Below are positions 19,971 through 30,480 of a stretch of DNA of 38,259 nucleotides, piece by piece. A program made the position numbers and the translations under genes. The notes beneath the pieces are model-generated. The model made no database searches. It worked only from the letters and a program-made list of their open reading frames with translations, and was not told where the DNA came from. Position 1 is the first letter of the stretch; every line of letters begins with the position of its first letter. The stretch covers positions 526,302 through 564,560 of the forward strand of contig BFEA01000036.1 in the NCBI GenBank assembly GCA_003427395.1. Reading direction: 5' to 3'. This DNA is from Chara braunii (taxonomy: Eukaryota > Streptophyta > Charophyceae > Charales > Characeae).

Positions 19971-21640
19971 ACGACGCACACCTGGCTCGTCGCCCCCTCT
20001 CTCCCTCTGTTTGTCTGTCCCCTCTTGGATCCGTTGAGTGCCATGCCAGCGCCAGCGCTCCCGATGCGTTTGGTCAACCTTGCCGCAAGGGACGAGCTGG
20101 GTACGCCTGACTCACTTGGCTGAGTTCCCCTATATCGCCATCTTTGTTGCTCTCACTGCCTGCCTCAAGTCCAGTTGCACTGCCCTGTTCCTCAATCGAT
20201 CCCTTGTGTGTGCGTGTGCTGCGGACACCAGCACGCCGGTCTACCCGCACGCTCCTAATCACATAACTCCTTTTGCGACTACGCGTCCTCGTGATTGATG
20301 TCTCTTCCACTGACTCAGCGAACTAGCGCGGGTTACGCCTCGCTCACCCCATTGAACTTCTCCCTCTTCAAGTGTATCATCTCCCGTAAGCTCCCGGCGC
20401 CGCTCTCTCGTTGACCAAATCTTGGACGTGTGTGCCTGCCTCTGCTCTCTAGTCGAACCCTGAGCGTTCTCCCACAACTTTTCTGGCGTGATCACCTCGA
20501 CTCACTTCATCTCCCAAACCTCCCTTCCGATCGCCCCATGGCTCAGGGGACAAGCTCCAAAGTCAACGAAGCTAGGCACTGGGTACACCTTGTGCGGAGC
20601 ATAGTCCCCCTCTTCTGAATCTTTCTTCATTTTTATTCCTCCCATGTTCGGATCACAGTGTCTGGGTGCAGGACGATTCCTCAGACCACCTTCGTAGCTA
20701 CACAGGCCCGCTGCAGATATTAGGCCTTTCTTCCCACAAAAACAAAATCTAGTGTCCAGTGCCATCCGGACAACCCGCGGCTACAAGTTTGGCCGAGGAA
20801 AAAATGCCAGCACTCATGCTTGCAGCCCCATGACTATAGGCCTGGATTTTCAAGTCTACACAGCATCAGGGACGTGAAGGCACACAATAGGCTTCTCTCG
20901 GTAAAAACAGTAGGAAATTGGTTGGTTCGAAAAGGTAGTGCTGTTGGCCTTGATAACCGTATCACGAGACATTCTTGTCAAACTGCCCCTGTACTGTACC
21001 CGTGCCGAACTGCATAAGGCCCAATTCCATCATGAGTGAAGACCGCAATGGCCCCAAAGCAAGTCGAAGATGGTTCCAGACCAATCACCATACCGCAGAT
21101 ACCGCAACATTCAGTTTTCGTGTCACGTTGTCATTACCCCAATGACCGTACCGGCCCAATACAAAATATAATTACACGCCGGAGATAAATCAGGTTGATA
21201 CCGTCCAGACAACGACACTGTAGCTGTTCCAAACCTCGAAAGACTTCAGAATAAGCAGCAACATGCCGCCACAGTACCATCCAGTCCCCCATGGGATTGC
21301 ACCGCACGTATCTCGGACCAGTCGTGGCTACACAGTACCTCTTCCGAAGCAGTGTCCTGTGAGTCGTAGCAGATCAACACAGAGTGTCATGCCATTTCGT
21401 AGATGTACCATTGTACCGCACCATAAGAATGTCGAATTGTTACCATACCAGCGTCGACCTTCTCTCGAACCAGTGCACCGTACCCGTCCCAATTCAGCAT
21501 CGTACCGAACCAATGTGGAACTCCGTACCATGCCGCAAATGAACCATACCAATATAATTGAACCGCGTGACCCATATCATTGTAGTCCCAATAGCCGCAC
21601 CGAACCAACCATGTCCCCATAACCCAAAAAAAAACAGCCC
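19971..21640. other. Unassigned flank with ACCG/GTACC-rich words
   Basis: No domain is recognised in any frame. Between about 20990 and 21620 the plus strand is unusually rich in ACCGTACC, CCGAACC and CCATACC-like words, which suggests a decayed simple repeat. Confidence 0.4.
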
Positions 21641-21769
21641 CACTCGTTCAACATCAGCGAATGAGGGGAGCCATCAGGTAAATCAGGTAAACAACGGAGG
21701 TACACAATTATCGGGACTCGAGGGAATCTTCAGACTCGGCGTAAGTAAAAGAACCGGGCAAAATCCATC

Positions 21770-21855
21770 GCGAGTACTTTTAATAAAATTTAATCAAATG
21801 ACAAATAAAAAAATTTTGCGAGTAATTTTAATAAAATTTAATCAAATGATAAATA
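21770..21855 (+). repeat. Direct repeat of a 37-bp AT-rich unit
   Basis: Two units contain GCGAGTA(C/A)TTTTAATAAAA followed by TTTAATCAAATGA(C/T)AAATAA. They sit just before a long T-run. Confidence 0.8.
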
Positions 21856-21861
21856 ATCGCT

Positions 21862-21862
<1 letters not shown>

Positions 21863-21924
<62 letters not shown>
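21863..21924 (+). repeat. Poly-T tract, 62 bases
   Basis: An uninterrupted T-run. On the minus strand it could be a retroposon poly(A) tail, or it may be inflated by sequencing or assembly. Confidence 0.9.
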
Positions 21925-22533
21925 CATCGAAAATAATAAAAATAATGGATCATTTTCTTAAGAGTGGATTTCAATAAAATTTAAGTAAATAACAATTATT
22001 CTATTGTTCTCATCCCTCATATTATTTTGATTCTTTTTTCCAATTTCAATTCTGATATAGAATTAATAAAATTTTGAGGCGTCACTTCCTCACCAATTGT
22101 AAGATGCAGAAGGGTCGCGCCAAGGCCTATTTCTGTATTCTCGTCCCGCGGCTAGCCTCTTCGGAATTACCCTTGGAACGAACGAAACCCATAGGCACTA
22201 GGCGCGGCAAGTGTGGTCGTTCCTCTCGTTAATTTCAAGGGTCAGTTTTAATATTTGACATGGAGAATATTTGGGGTCTCTTTCCAACCCCTAATTTCTC
22301 CCAAGGGCTCGGACGAAAGTCCCGGTCAATCCCTCTTTAGGGAGATAATCTAAGGGTTAATCTGTCGGATTTCGGGTGGCCGACTGACCTTCGGCCGCCC
22401 GACAAACAAGCGCGGACCTCCTCTCAACGCCCCCGTCGAGCCCGCACCGCCATAATCAGACGAATCGTATAAGATTTAGACTGACCACACACGCACGACT
22501 CTTATGATTGCGCCTATCCGTCTGACGCTTGGG
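21925..22533. other. Unassigned; possible LTR remnant downstream of pol
   Basis: This lies where the 3' LTR of the minus-strand gypsy element would be expected. A GC-rich inverted pair (TGTCGG near 22362, CCGACA near 22398) is visible, but no second LTR copy exists in the window, so the boundaries cannot be set. Confidence 0.35.
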
Positions 22534-22885
22534 TCATCTTGGAACTCTAGGACTGAGAGGGTGTTTCTTCCCTCTCTTATGTCGCAGTCGCTTGGATCTC
22601 ATTTTAGGGATGCTTCTCAGCTTCTTCCTTCGTTGGAGTGGCAGGGCAGCAGCTACCCCCCCCCGTCTAATGCGGATTCTGTGTTTAGGTCTCCACAGCA
22701 CGAATAGCCATCTCCTTTTCTTACCTAGCGTCAAGCCCTTCATTTTCCTGGTCTCTACCCTCTTCCTCTTTTCGGAGCTCTCTCCTGCCTCAAACCGTCT
22801 CGACGGTCCTTCATCCGTCACCTTGGTTTTTCCCTTTCCTTTTGGGTCTGATAGTGTCAGCGCAGGAGTAGGGGTCTCCCTTGGC
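22534..22885 (-). pseudogene. Possible C-terminal tail of gypsy pol
   Basis: A Lys/Arg-rich open frame follows the integrase C-terminal module in another frame (KGKGKTKVTDEGPSRR and similar). It may be the charged tail of pol or an unrelated open frame. No domain is recognised. Confidence 0.3.
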
Positions 22886-25010
22886 CTAAACAGCTGCCAC
22901 AAGATCCTTCCACTTAGATCCATCTAACTCAGCAATCATATACGCTTCCCAACTGAGTGTTCCGACTACGCGGTAGGGACTCATCCATCTGTTAGCCAAC
23001 TTTCCTGACCACGTCCTTTCTAATGCTGCGTTGTAGAGAAGTACCATATCACCCACAATTATCTTCTTCTTTCTAACCCTGACGTCCTTATCCCATCTTT
23101 CTTTGCCTTTGCCCCTCTCCACCACAAATTGATCGGACGCGGTCATGAGATTGTCCTCTAATCCGTAGGCTATCTGTCTAGTCCTAGCCGCCAGTAGCTC
23201 CTCTCGTAACATACTATCCGCCCAGTCAACTGTAGTCCAACTATCGACATGAAACTCTATGGGCAGAGGGCAGTGTCTTCCGAACCATAGAGTGTACTGC
23301 GGGTATCCTGTGCTAGCTCTAACAGTTACTGTGACATTATCTGCCCAAACCGCATATCGGAAGTATTTTGGTCAGTCACTATCTTTACCTCTACACCACT
23401 TGGATAGGGACGTTATCAAGGACCGATGCCCTCGCTCTACAGAAGCGTTGGATTAAGGGTGACAGGCAGTACCTATTGATACTCTAGCTTCCGCTTTCTT
23501 GAACACACTCTGCACCTCGTCCGCTAGGAACTCTGCTCCCCTATCCATCACAATCCTACTGACGCACCCATATCTGGACAGATATTCCAGAACAAAGTTC
23601 TTCACTTCTCTAGCTGTCTTAGTTCGAATAGGTTTTCCGTCAACAAACCCAGTGAAGTCATCTCTGATGTTTACGACATAATTCATATTGCCTACTCCCT
23701 TTGGCATCTTCACCAGATCTATATGCACCTTCTCACACGGTCGAGTAGGATAGGATGGATGAAGCGGCTCCTTGTACCTCACAAGCGATCTCTTCTGACA
23801 GTCCTCACAAGTCATACAGTACTTTTCGACGTCTTTGTATTGACCTTCCCACCAGTATAGTCTCCGGACCTTCTCATATCTCCTTTTTACTCCTCTATGT
23901 CCACCGACCACACCGTCATATAGTTCTGCCACTATGGGTTGTTTCTCCTCCAGGTCACAAATCACTCGTAAAGGCATTCCTGATCCCGTGGGTCTGCGGA
24001 ATAAATGCCCAGATCTAAGGCAGTACTGTGTCACCTGTCTCCTAATCTTTGGATCAGAACTCTCTTCTTCTGACAGATGCAGTCCTAGAGTCCGGTACTT
24101 TCCTTCATAAAGGTTAACTAGGAATCGATCAGTTCGTCTAGGCTCAGTCATAGTCAGTGCGGCTACCGTTATTGATCGCTCCGCCTCGATCGGAATCCGC
24201 GAAAGTCCATCGACAACCACATTCTTTGGTCCTGAGATTCTCTCTACAGTATAATCGTAGAATCGGATCCTTATCAGCCATCGCGCAATCGTACGATCCG
24301 TCAGACTGAAGTCCTTCTGTAAAACTGACGCCGCAACCGTAGGGTCTACCCGTAGAATGAATCACCTCTCGTATATGTAGTGTCTAAAAGCGTCTAAACA
24401 CGGTAGGACAGCTAACACCTTCTTCTTAAATTGACTGTAGTTGTGTTCGGCGGTGTTGAGCATACGACTCTCGAATCTCAGCGGCCTCTCCTTACCGTCA
24501 GCGTCCTTTTGAGAAAGCAGCCCTCCAACCGAACATCGTCCAACATCGGTAGACACTATGAAGGGTTTGCTGGTCTCGTCCTCGAAGGACGGTACTCCCA
24601 GGATTCGCCCCCCTTCTTTAAATTCTTCCTTGAGGGTTTGTACCGCAAGCTCCTCAGGAGAATCCCAGTAAAACCGCTCCGTTTTCCTAAGGAGAGTTCG
24701 CAAAGGTTTTGCCTTCTCGGCATATCCACGTATAAAAATCCGCCAGTAACCCACAACTCCTAGGAATTGGCGGACTTCGGTAGCGTTGTGCAATGGAGTT
24801 GGCCAGTTCAGGAGTTTATCTAACTTCGCCGGGTCCGCTCGACGCCCTCTCGAATCACATATGAACCCCAAAATCTTAATCGTCGAGACTGCCCACCGGC
24901 TCTTCATCCCACTGACCGCCAGGTTAGTTTCATCTAGATGTTCTAGAACCGCATAGATGTCCGTTAGATGCTGCTCTACGAATCTCCTGACACCGGGAGC
25001 ACCGTTCTTT
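22886..25010 (-). pseudogene. Ty3/gypsy pol: RT thumb, RNase H, integrase; stop-interrupted
   Basis: Pol copies the RNA genome of LTR retrotransposons and integrates the DNA. The frame starts with APGVRRFVEQHLTDIYAVLE (about 25001), the end of an RT palm and thumb, so the YxDD catalytic motif is missing. RNase H follows (FIVSTDVGRCSVGGLLSQKD, then EHNYSQFKKKVLAVL), then VDGLSRIP, and the integrase zinc-binding segment ending YCMTCEDCQ, in which the first His is Tyr (ELYDGVVGGH). The catalytic core has VHIDLVKMP and VMDRGAEF, and the Glu lies in VERGHR past a stop. The end is a GPY/F-like module (LANRWMSPYRVVG). Stops in the same frame lie at 24362-24364 (TGA), 23453-23455 (TAA) and 23372-23374 (TGA). 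No frameshift is needed to follow it over 2.1 kb. Confidence 0.85.
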
Positions 25011-25984
25011 CGACTACCTGACGTACTCTCAGCTTTCGAGACTTCCTTATTGGCCGGATCTATGAACCCGGAACCACTTCTCCCATTTCGCTTATGTTTT
25101 CGATCCTTTTTTTCACGTTGAAACAACATTCGACAAAAGCTTGTTCGCGGTGGGGTTTCTCCTTTCGAAACAAACCCAAAAAATGGGGGTTCCGGGGGGG
25201 TGTTTTTTTCCACCACTTCAGCAAACGGATCAAAATCCGCCTCGACCCTCACCGGACAACAAGGGTCTGACTCCGTATGATAAAGCGTTCGACACTGGTC
25301 ACACCATGGGGTGCTTGCCGAGATTATTTCAAAATAATAATATCCTTGGTTAGGGATCCCGACTACCAATCTCGGTCTAACCCTAACCCTGGCTTGAGGT
25401 TCCAAGTCAAAGCGTACTGTTCCCAGCTTTGGCTCTTCGTCATCAGGTTCCATCGGGTGGACACACACCACTGCTCCGAAATTACTCTCGATAGCAGCTT
25501 GCAGCGCTGGCATCAGCTGCAGGGGTACCCTTGGGCATCGTACCCAAAATATTTTCGGAGTTAAGTCTTTGAAATTCCTCATCTCGGTGAAGGTCATCCA
25601 GGGCAGAAAGGCAACTCGGTACTCTTTCCCTTCTGCGTAAATCACATCTTCCTTTTTGTGCAACATCCATTCTACAACGTTCGTTTGTGAGGAGACGAAG
25701 GAGCATAGGTTCTTCCCCTCACTTTGATATCTGCCTCTTTTTAGCCCTTCGTCAACAAGCCCAGAGTCATATCATGCATTCTCATAGACCCGCACCAATT
25801 TCTTTTTAAGTTTGTTTGACAAAGTTGCCGCGTCATTCAGAAATTGGATCGTTATTGCATGCTTTTTCAACCATTGAATGTTTTGCTCTGAGAAATCTTC
25901 GTTTAGGTCAAAACGGGCTAAATCGTCTGTTAGTTGTGCAACTCCTATGTTTAGTCCAGCTGGGAGAATTCCATCCTGAAGCAC
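25011..25984 (-). pseudogene. LINE ORF1-like protein (DUF4283-like plus zinc knuckle) fused in frame to gypsy pol
   Basis: LINE ORF1 proteins bind the element RNA. This frame runs from about 25984, passes a TGA at 25772-25774, then reads EGKEYRVAFLPWMTFTEMRN, KIFWVRCPRVPLQLMPALQ, VRFDLEPQARVRVRPRLVV and a CCHC knuckle CDQCRTLYHTESDPC near 25255-25300. This order resembles the DUF4283 and zf-CCHC layout of plant LINE ORF1. A Lys/Arg/Ser-rich linker follows, and the same frame then enters gypsy RT thumb sequence near 25005. The join is therefore a LINE/gypsy chimera. It could be a real mosaic, an insertion that fell in frame, or a misassembly. It has no gypsy gag or protease. Confidence 0.65.
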
Positions 25985-25986
25985 GT

Positions 25987-26126
25987 CTTTTTTTTTTTTT
26001 TTTTAACAAACAGCTCCATCTATTGGTGGGGAGCAACACCTGCTGGAAACCGGATCCAGCGTCCCATAGATACAACCATATCCTCTTAATTTGGCACCAA
26101 CTGGAAACCGGGCCCAGCGTCCCATC
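25987..26126 (-). mobile_element. 3' end of a poly(A)-tailed retroposon
   Basis: Read on the minus strand, two copies of GGGACGCTGG(A/G)(C/T)CCGGTTTCCAG are followed by GGAGCTGTTTGTTAAAA and an A-run (plus-strand T-run at about 25988-26004). The same repeat occurs in the LINE 3' region at 3553-3672, so this is probably a 3' end of that LINE family. It abuts the start of the ORF1-like frame. Confidence 0.7.
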
Positions 26127-27060
26127 ATCAGAAAATTTCATGAATTTAGACAAGGAACTACTGGAAGAATCCAAACAGCAATTAATGGAAGTCCCTCGAA
26201 TGCTCAGAACCCCTGGAAGCTCCCCACAAAAACACTCTAAAATTCTCTAATACTGTCTTCCTCCCTGCCGAGCTCTCCCAGGCCTCGTGCCCCCACCCTG
26301 CTAGGTTACAGGGCAACACGACTCCCCCCAGCTCCGGCCAGCGTCGTCCCGACAGCAACCCTTGGTTTTCCCTTAGAATGCCCGGCCCAAAAGCATCCCC
26401 AGATCTCTCTACCAGGCCTCACGCTCCTGCTATTAACAGGTTACAGGGCAATCCCCCAGCACCGGCCATCGAAAAACCAACAGGTCCATGAGTAAACAGC
26501 ATCAAGGAAACCTAGACTGCTTTGCAAGAAGTACCCAGAGTCCTAAACAATTCTCAAGACTACCTAAAATATCCAGAAACATCTCGAAACTGGCAAAGAA
26601 ACTAGGGCCAGATTGATTTTTTTTTTCTTTCGAGGTGACTATGACAAAATTCAGAAATCTACTCAGAGAAACCCCCCCCTCAACCCTCTATGCCTCCCTC
26701 CGGCAAGACTAACTGCAACAGAGCCACCATCTCTGCCGCTGCTGTGCCATACTCCCATCCTACCAGCTAGCCCCCTCACTGATAGGACGCGTGATATCCC
26801 CTCATTAGCAGAGAGTTGATTTGATCCTTTTCTCTTCTGTGTAAGCCTGTTTTTGAGCTCCAGGGTCCATTTCTGCTCCCCCTCCCTGGTCTTGCTGATT
26901 ATACATTCTCTCAAGTTGAACCCGTTATTTACCAATTCCGTCCACCAAAAAATAGAGGAAGAGGAAGATTGGCCCTTATACTCCCCGTCCCTACGAACTT
27001 TGATTAAAGTAATAGGAGGCTTCTTAATAAATCAGAGTAAGCATTCATATCCCCGTAGAA
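26127..27060. other. Unassigned, with a diverged direct duplication
   Basis: Two similar blocks start near 26278 and 26412. Both read CCAGGCCTC, then AGGTTACAGGGCAA, then a CCCCCAGC...CCGGCCA block. No protein domain is recognised. The region could be 5' sequence of the minus-strand retroposon. Confidence 0.4.
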
Positions 27061-28021
27061 TAAATATATCAGTTTGGTCTTGAGGGTGATCGAGGAAATT
27101 TGTGTTTGTTTGGGATCGTCAGGGTGGAGTCAGGGTGGAGGCGACGACGACCGACAGGTAGGTGCGCAGGACGCGGTCCAGCTGTCTGCTGTCTGTGGGA
27201 CCAGGCAGCGAGGCTGGACTGCAGGCGCGTGGGCACGAACCGCTGCTGTCCGCAAGCGACGTCCGCGTACCGTGCGCGGTGGCGCCGAACCCGGGGAGAG
27301 CGGCGGAGAGCGGGTTGTTCTCGTTCTTGAGAGAAAGGGAAGCTGCAGGCAGTGTGCACGGACAGCCGTGCAACGGCGACCAGCGGGCGGCGGCAGTTCA
27401 CCCGGTTGACGGTGAGTTCCTCCATCCTCTGCTTTTCCTCGTGCGTCTGCTATCTCTCCTCTTCTCTTCTCTTCTCCTCTCTTCTCTTCTTGTCCTTCCT
27501 CTTGGCTCGCTACCCCCCCCCCCTTCTCCTTGCCGTCCTTTCTCTCCATCGAGCAGTTCAAACTTGTTCGAGTTGGCATTCCCCTCGTCTTTCTTACTCG
27601 TCGGGGCTGCGTGAGTGTTACGGGCAGAGGTTCCCATCACCGGGGCTTGCAGTCGAACAGGGGGGAGAGGGGGGGGGAGTAAGCGTGAATGGTGGAGAAT
27701 GTGGGGTATGGGAACGGACTGGTGGAGAATGTGGGGTATGGGAACGGACTGGTGGAGAAGGCGGGGTGTGGGAAGGGATGTAATGGGGGTAATTGCAAGG
27801 GGTAAGTAAGGAGGGTGACTGGTGGAGAATGTGGGGCGTGGGAAGGCATAAGAAGGCCTGGGGGGATTTGAAGGAGAATTGAGGAAGTGGTGTAATTGGA
27901 GGCGGGTAGACAGATATACGGGGAGAGGGTTCTGATCGAACGGGGATACTGATACATGGAGTGGCACACACAACTATACTTACATACATACACACACGCA
28001 CACACACACAGACAGACACAC

Positions 28022-28081
<60 letters not shown>

Positions 28082-28600
28082 TTGCCGGTTTCTTAGCTTC
28101 TCCTGTCTCATTATTTCTCGTCTGAAAGATCATCGTCATCTGTACCTCCCTCCTTCCCCCTGACGATACATTTCCTCCTACGCAATCTCCATCGTTATTG
28201 CTGCCGTCCATTCTTTTGTCTTGTTCTCCCTGGTCCGTTGCATCTCTCTCCCTCTCTCCCTCTCTTCTTGTCTCGCTCTCAAATAGTGACTCTGTGCTCA
28301 CCTTTCACCGTTTTCCCTTCCGTGATTTCGGTATTCGTCTTCCCCTCCTCTTTTCCTCCCTCCCTCTTGCTGCCTCGGTGTCGTCTTCTTCGTCCGTGTA
28401 GAGCATAGGCACTGCAATTCTCGAAACGTCGGGTTTTAACGGAGAAGGGAAGGATGTTGGATATCTGCGTTAGAGGAAGGGGAGGCAACAAAAAAAAAAA
28501 TGTCGTCGAAGGTATGATGGATAGATAGCGAGAATATATAGTTAGGATATATATGCGTCTATCATATAGAATGTGCGCCTGTGAGGTTATAGCGAAGGCA
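27061..28600. other. GC-rich then microsatellite-rich, no gene recognised
   Basis: 27100-27420 is GC-rich, with overlapping open frames on both strands but no domain. A 30-bp unit (GGTGGAGAATGTGGGGTATG...) is repeated at about 27690-27770. CA-rich, GATA and GA microsatellites lie at 27984-28082. A host gene 5' end cannot be excluded in the GC-rich part, but nothing supports one. Confidence 0.4.
27984..28082 (+). repeat. CA / GATA / GA compound microsatellite
   Basis: CA-rich sequence is followed by about eleven GATA units (from 28023) and then GA units to 28082. Confidence 0.92.
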
Positions 28601-28666
28601 ATTGCGCACCTCCTCACCAGTACTCCTTTACGTGTGTGTAAATGTGTGTGACACACACATACACAC

Positions 28667-28668
<2 letters not shown>

Positions 28669-28710
<42 letters not shown>

Positions 28711-28833
28711 ATGGGGCGTATCATCGATGTGAGGCCGTCGGTGATGCAGACCAGTCCATCGTCGGAAGAGAAGAAGAAGAGAGGGGACTGTTTCTCTGCT
28801 TGGAGAGGAGGAGGAGGAGGAGGAGGAGGAGGA
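28669..28833 (+). repeat. GA and GGA microsatellites
   Basis: GA repeats at 28669-28705 and GGA repeats at about 28803-28833. The translations are low-complexity and not evidence of genes. Confidence 0.9.
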
Positions 28834-29008
28834 ATGGAGCGAACGAAGGGGAGGTACGAGGGGTTTGGGAGGGAATAGCAGTGGTAGAGTCCAGCAATCT
28901 GGTGACCGGCATGAGGGATGTGATGCCCAAGTGGGCATTTTTTTGCTGTCGGGAAAAAAAAAAAGTTTTCGTGTGAATCAGGGATGGCCACGTCACGTTG
29001 GCTCTTGA

Positions 29009-29010
<2 letters not shown>

Positions 29011-29045
<35 letters not shown>
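29011..29045 (+). repeat. Poly-T tract, 35 bases
   Basis: An uninterrupted T-run, with no gene around it. Confidence 0.9.
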
Positions 29046-29049
<4 letters not shown>

Positions 29050-29194
29050 TTTTGTTTTTTTTTGAGTCTTAGAAAAAAGGACAGTAAATAAAAATTCAAC
29101 CTGGGAGATAGAGTCGTTCGCGTCGATGGCGTCAGAACCGCCCTTGACGATGCTGTATATAGAGATTGATTGGCCAATGAAAAACAGGGGTGAA

Positions 29195-29300
29195 ATACCT
29201 TTCTCGGCCTTTTGGCTAAGATCAAGTGTAGTATCTGTTCTGATCAGTTTAATATCTGATCAGTTTAATATCTGATCCGTGGTCCATCGGGCCACACAAG
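29195..29300 (+). ncRNA. U2 snRNA-like gene or pseudogene, 3'-truncated, with duplicated stem IIa
   Basis: U2 pairs with the intron branch site in the spliceosome. The sequence starts ATACCTTTCTCGGCC, the plant-type 5' end, and contains the branch-site recognition element GTGTAGTA at 29226-29233. A 16-nt segment carrying stem-loop IIa (TGATCAGTTTAATATC) is present twice in tandem (about 29241-29272). Stem IIb (GTGGTCC/GGGCCAC) is intact. After CACACAAG at about 29300 the sequence becomes an A-run and then a G-run: the Sm site and stem-loops III and IV are missing. A TATA-like TGTATATAG lies about 35-40 bases upstream, where plant snRNA genes have a TATA box, but I saw no plant upstream sequence element. 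It is most likely a truncated copy. Confidence 0.85.
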
Positions 29301-29326
29301 AAAAAAAAAAAAAAGAAAAAAAAAAA

Positions 29327-29329
<3 letters not shown>

Positions 29330-29388
<59 letters not shown>
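29330..29388 (+). repeat. Poly-G tract, 59 bases
   Basis: It follows an A-rich run directly after the U2-like sequence. Such a long pure G-run is suspect as a sequencing or gap-fill artefact. Confidence 0.9.
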
Positions 29389-29390
<2 letters not shown>

Positions 29391-29626
29391 TAAAGGACGT
29401 GATGTGACCTCCTACGGGTGTCATGTCATCACCGAATCCATGGATTACTCACGGGGTTATTTTTAGATAAAAAAAAAACACCATCTCCCTTTCTGTCGAC
29501 GGTTGACCCGGCAGTTCTCAATGACTATATCTATATAAACATTAAGTTTTTATTTTTTTTATTTGGGAAAAAATAAACATTAAGGTTGCGATGAGCTATC
29601 CCCATGTTTTTATGGGACATGCTCTT

Positions 29627-29668
<42 letters not shown>

Positions 29669-30371
29669 CCCCTCCTCACTCGCTCAGTCACAGTCGGTCA
29701 TTCCGAGTATCTGACCGGCCAATTGCCTTTCCCCTTTTTTTTTTTTACCCAGGAGAGATGAAGGTACATTACGATATTTTTATCTCGCCCCGCCAGTCGT
29801 ATTCCCCTTTTTTTTTCTGTGCTTTTTTTTTTTTTTAAATGTCATCCTCAAGAAACGAAGAAGAGGAATGATCACAGAGCTAAAGAAAAGGAGAAAGACA
29901 AACAATGGCCGATTGCTCTTCAGACGCAATTCACAGGATATTACAGCCAAGAACATACAAGCGTGTAAAGTAAAATAAAATTATTACACAGCATATGCAC
30001 TCCGAATAAAGGAATCGATCGGAAAGAAGGAAAAAAAAAAGAGAAAGGAAAAAAGAAAGACTGCGAAGGGAGTTCTGGGTACGTGGCGGGAAAATGAAGT
30101 CGGGAACGAAAACGGCGGGAAAGAAAGATCAGGACAGAGGCGGCTGCTGCGTTTGGGAAAGATAGGCGGAAAGGGGATGATAGCAGGGGTCACGGGAAGC
30201 GGAGTGATCGAGAGAGCGAGGTAGTAAAGAGCCAAGGTCGTTGAGCGGGAAAACTAAAATGCCAGATTAAGGGGAAATAAACAATTTCAAGACTGCAACG
30301 ACGTGTCCTTCATTCCTTTCTCCCCCCCCCCCCCCCCCCCCCGCCGGCCTCGCCTCCCCCTTTTTGTCTTT
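29389..30371. other. Unassigned, homopolymer- and CT-rich
   Basis: It contains a CT microsatellite at 29630-29664 and a 21-base C-run at 30322-30342. Open frames have no recognisable domain. Confidence 0.45.
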
Positions 30372-30480
30372 TGAAATTCGGACCATTTCTCCATTCCTGC
30401 GTGTCATCCTTGAAAGCGCAGGGGCCATGCTAATCTTCGTTCTCTGTATCGTTCCACTTTTAATTGGTGTCCCGGAGGAC
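30372..30480 (-). ncRNA. U6 snRNA-like sequence with two 4-nt insertions (probable pseudogene)
   Basis: U6 forms the catalytic core of the spliceosome. Read on the minus strand, the 5' hairpin is GTCC-TCCG-GGAC (canonical loop TTCG), followed by GGAACGATACAGAGA, then GATTAGCATGGCCCCTGCGC, AAGGATGACACGC and GAGAAATGGTCC. The ACAGAGA box and AGC triad are both present. Two insertions of about four bases stand out: one between ACAGAGA and the AGATTAGC helix, and one (TTTC) in the loop of the internal stem-loop. The 3' end reads GAATTTCAAAAGAC, not the T-run that would stop RNA polymerase III, and no TATA box is seen upstream. Probably non-functional. Confidence 0.85.

Noticed and set aside
5920-19975. 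Target-site duplication flanking the LTR element
   Set aside because: The 5-bp flanks CACGG and ACGAC differ; only a shared ACG at different offsets is seen, so none is claimed.
27074-28401. Long overlapping open frames in GC-rich and CT-rich sequence
   Set aside because: Several frames on both strands are open at once, the composition is low-complexity and no domain is recognisable.
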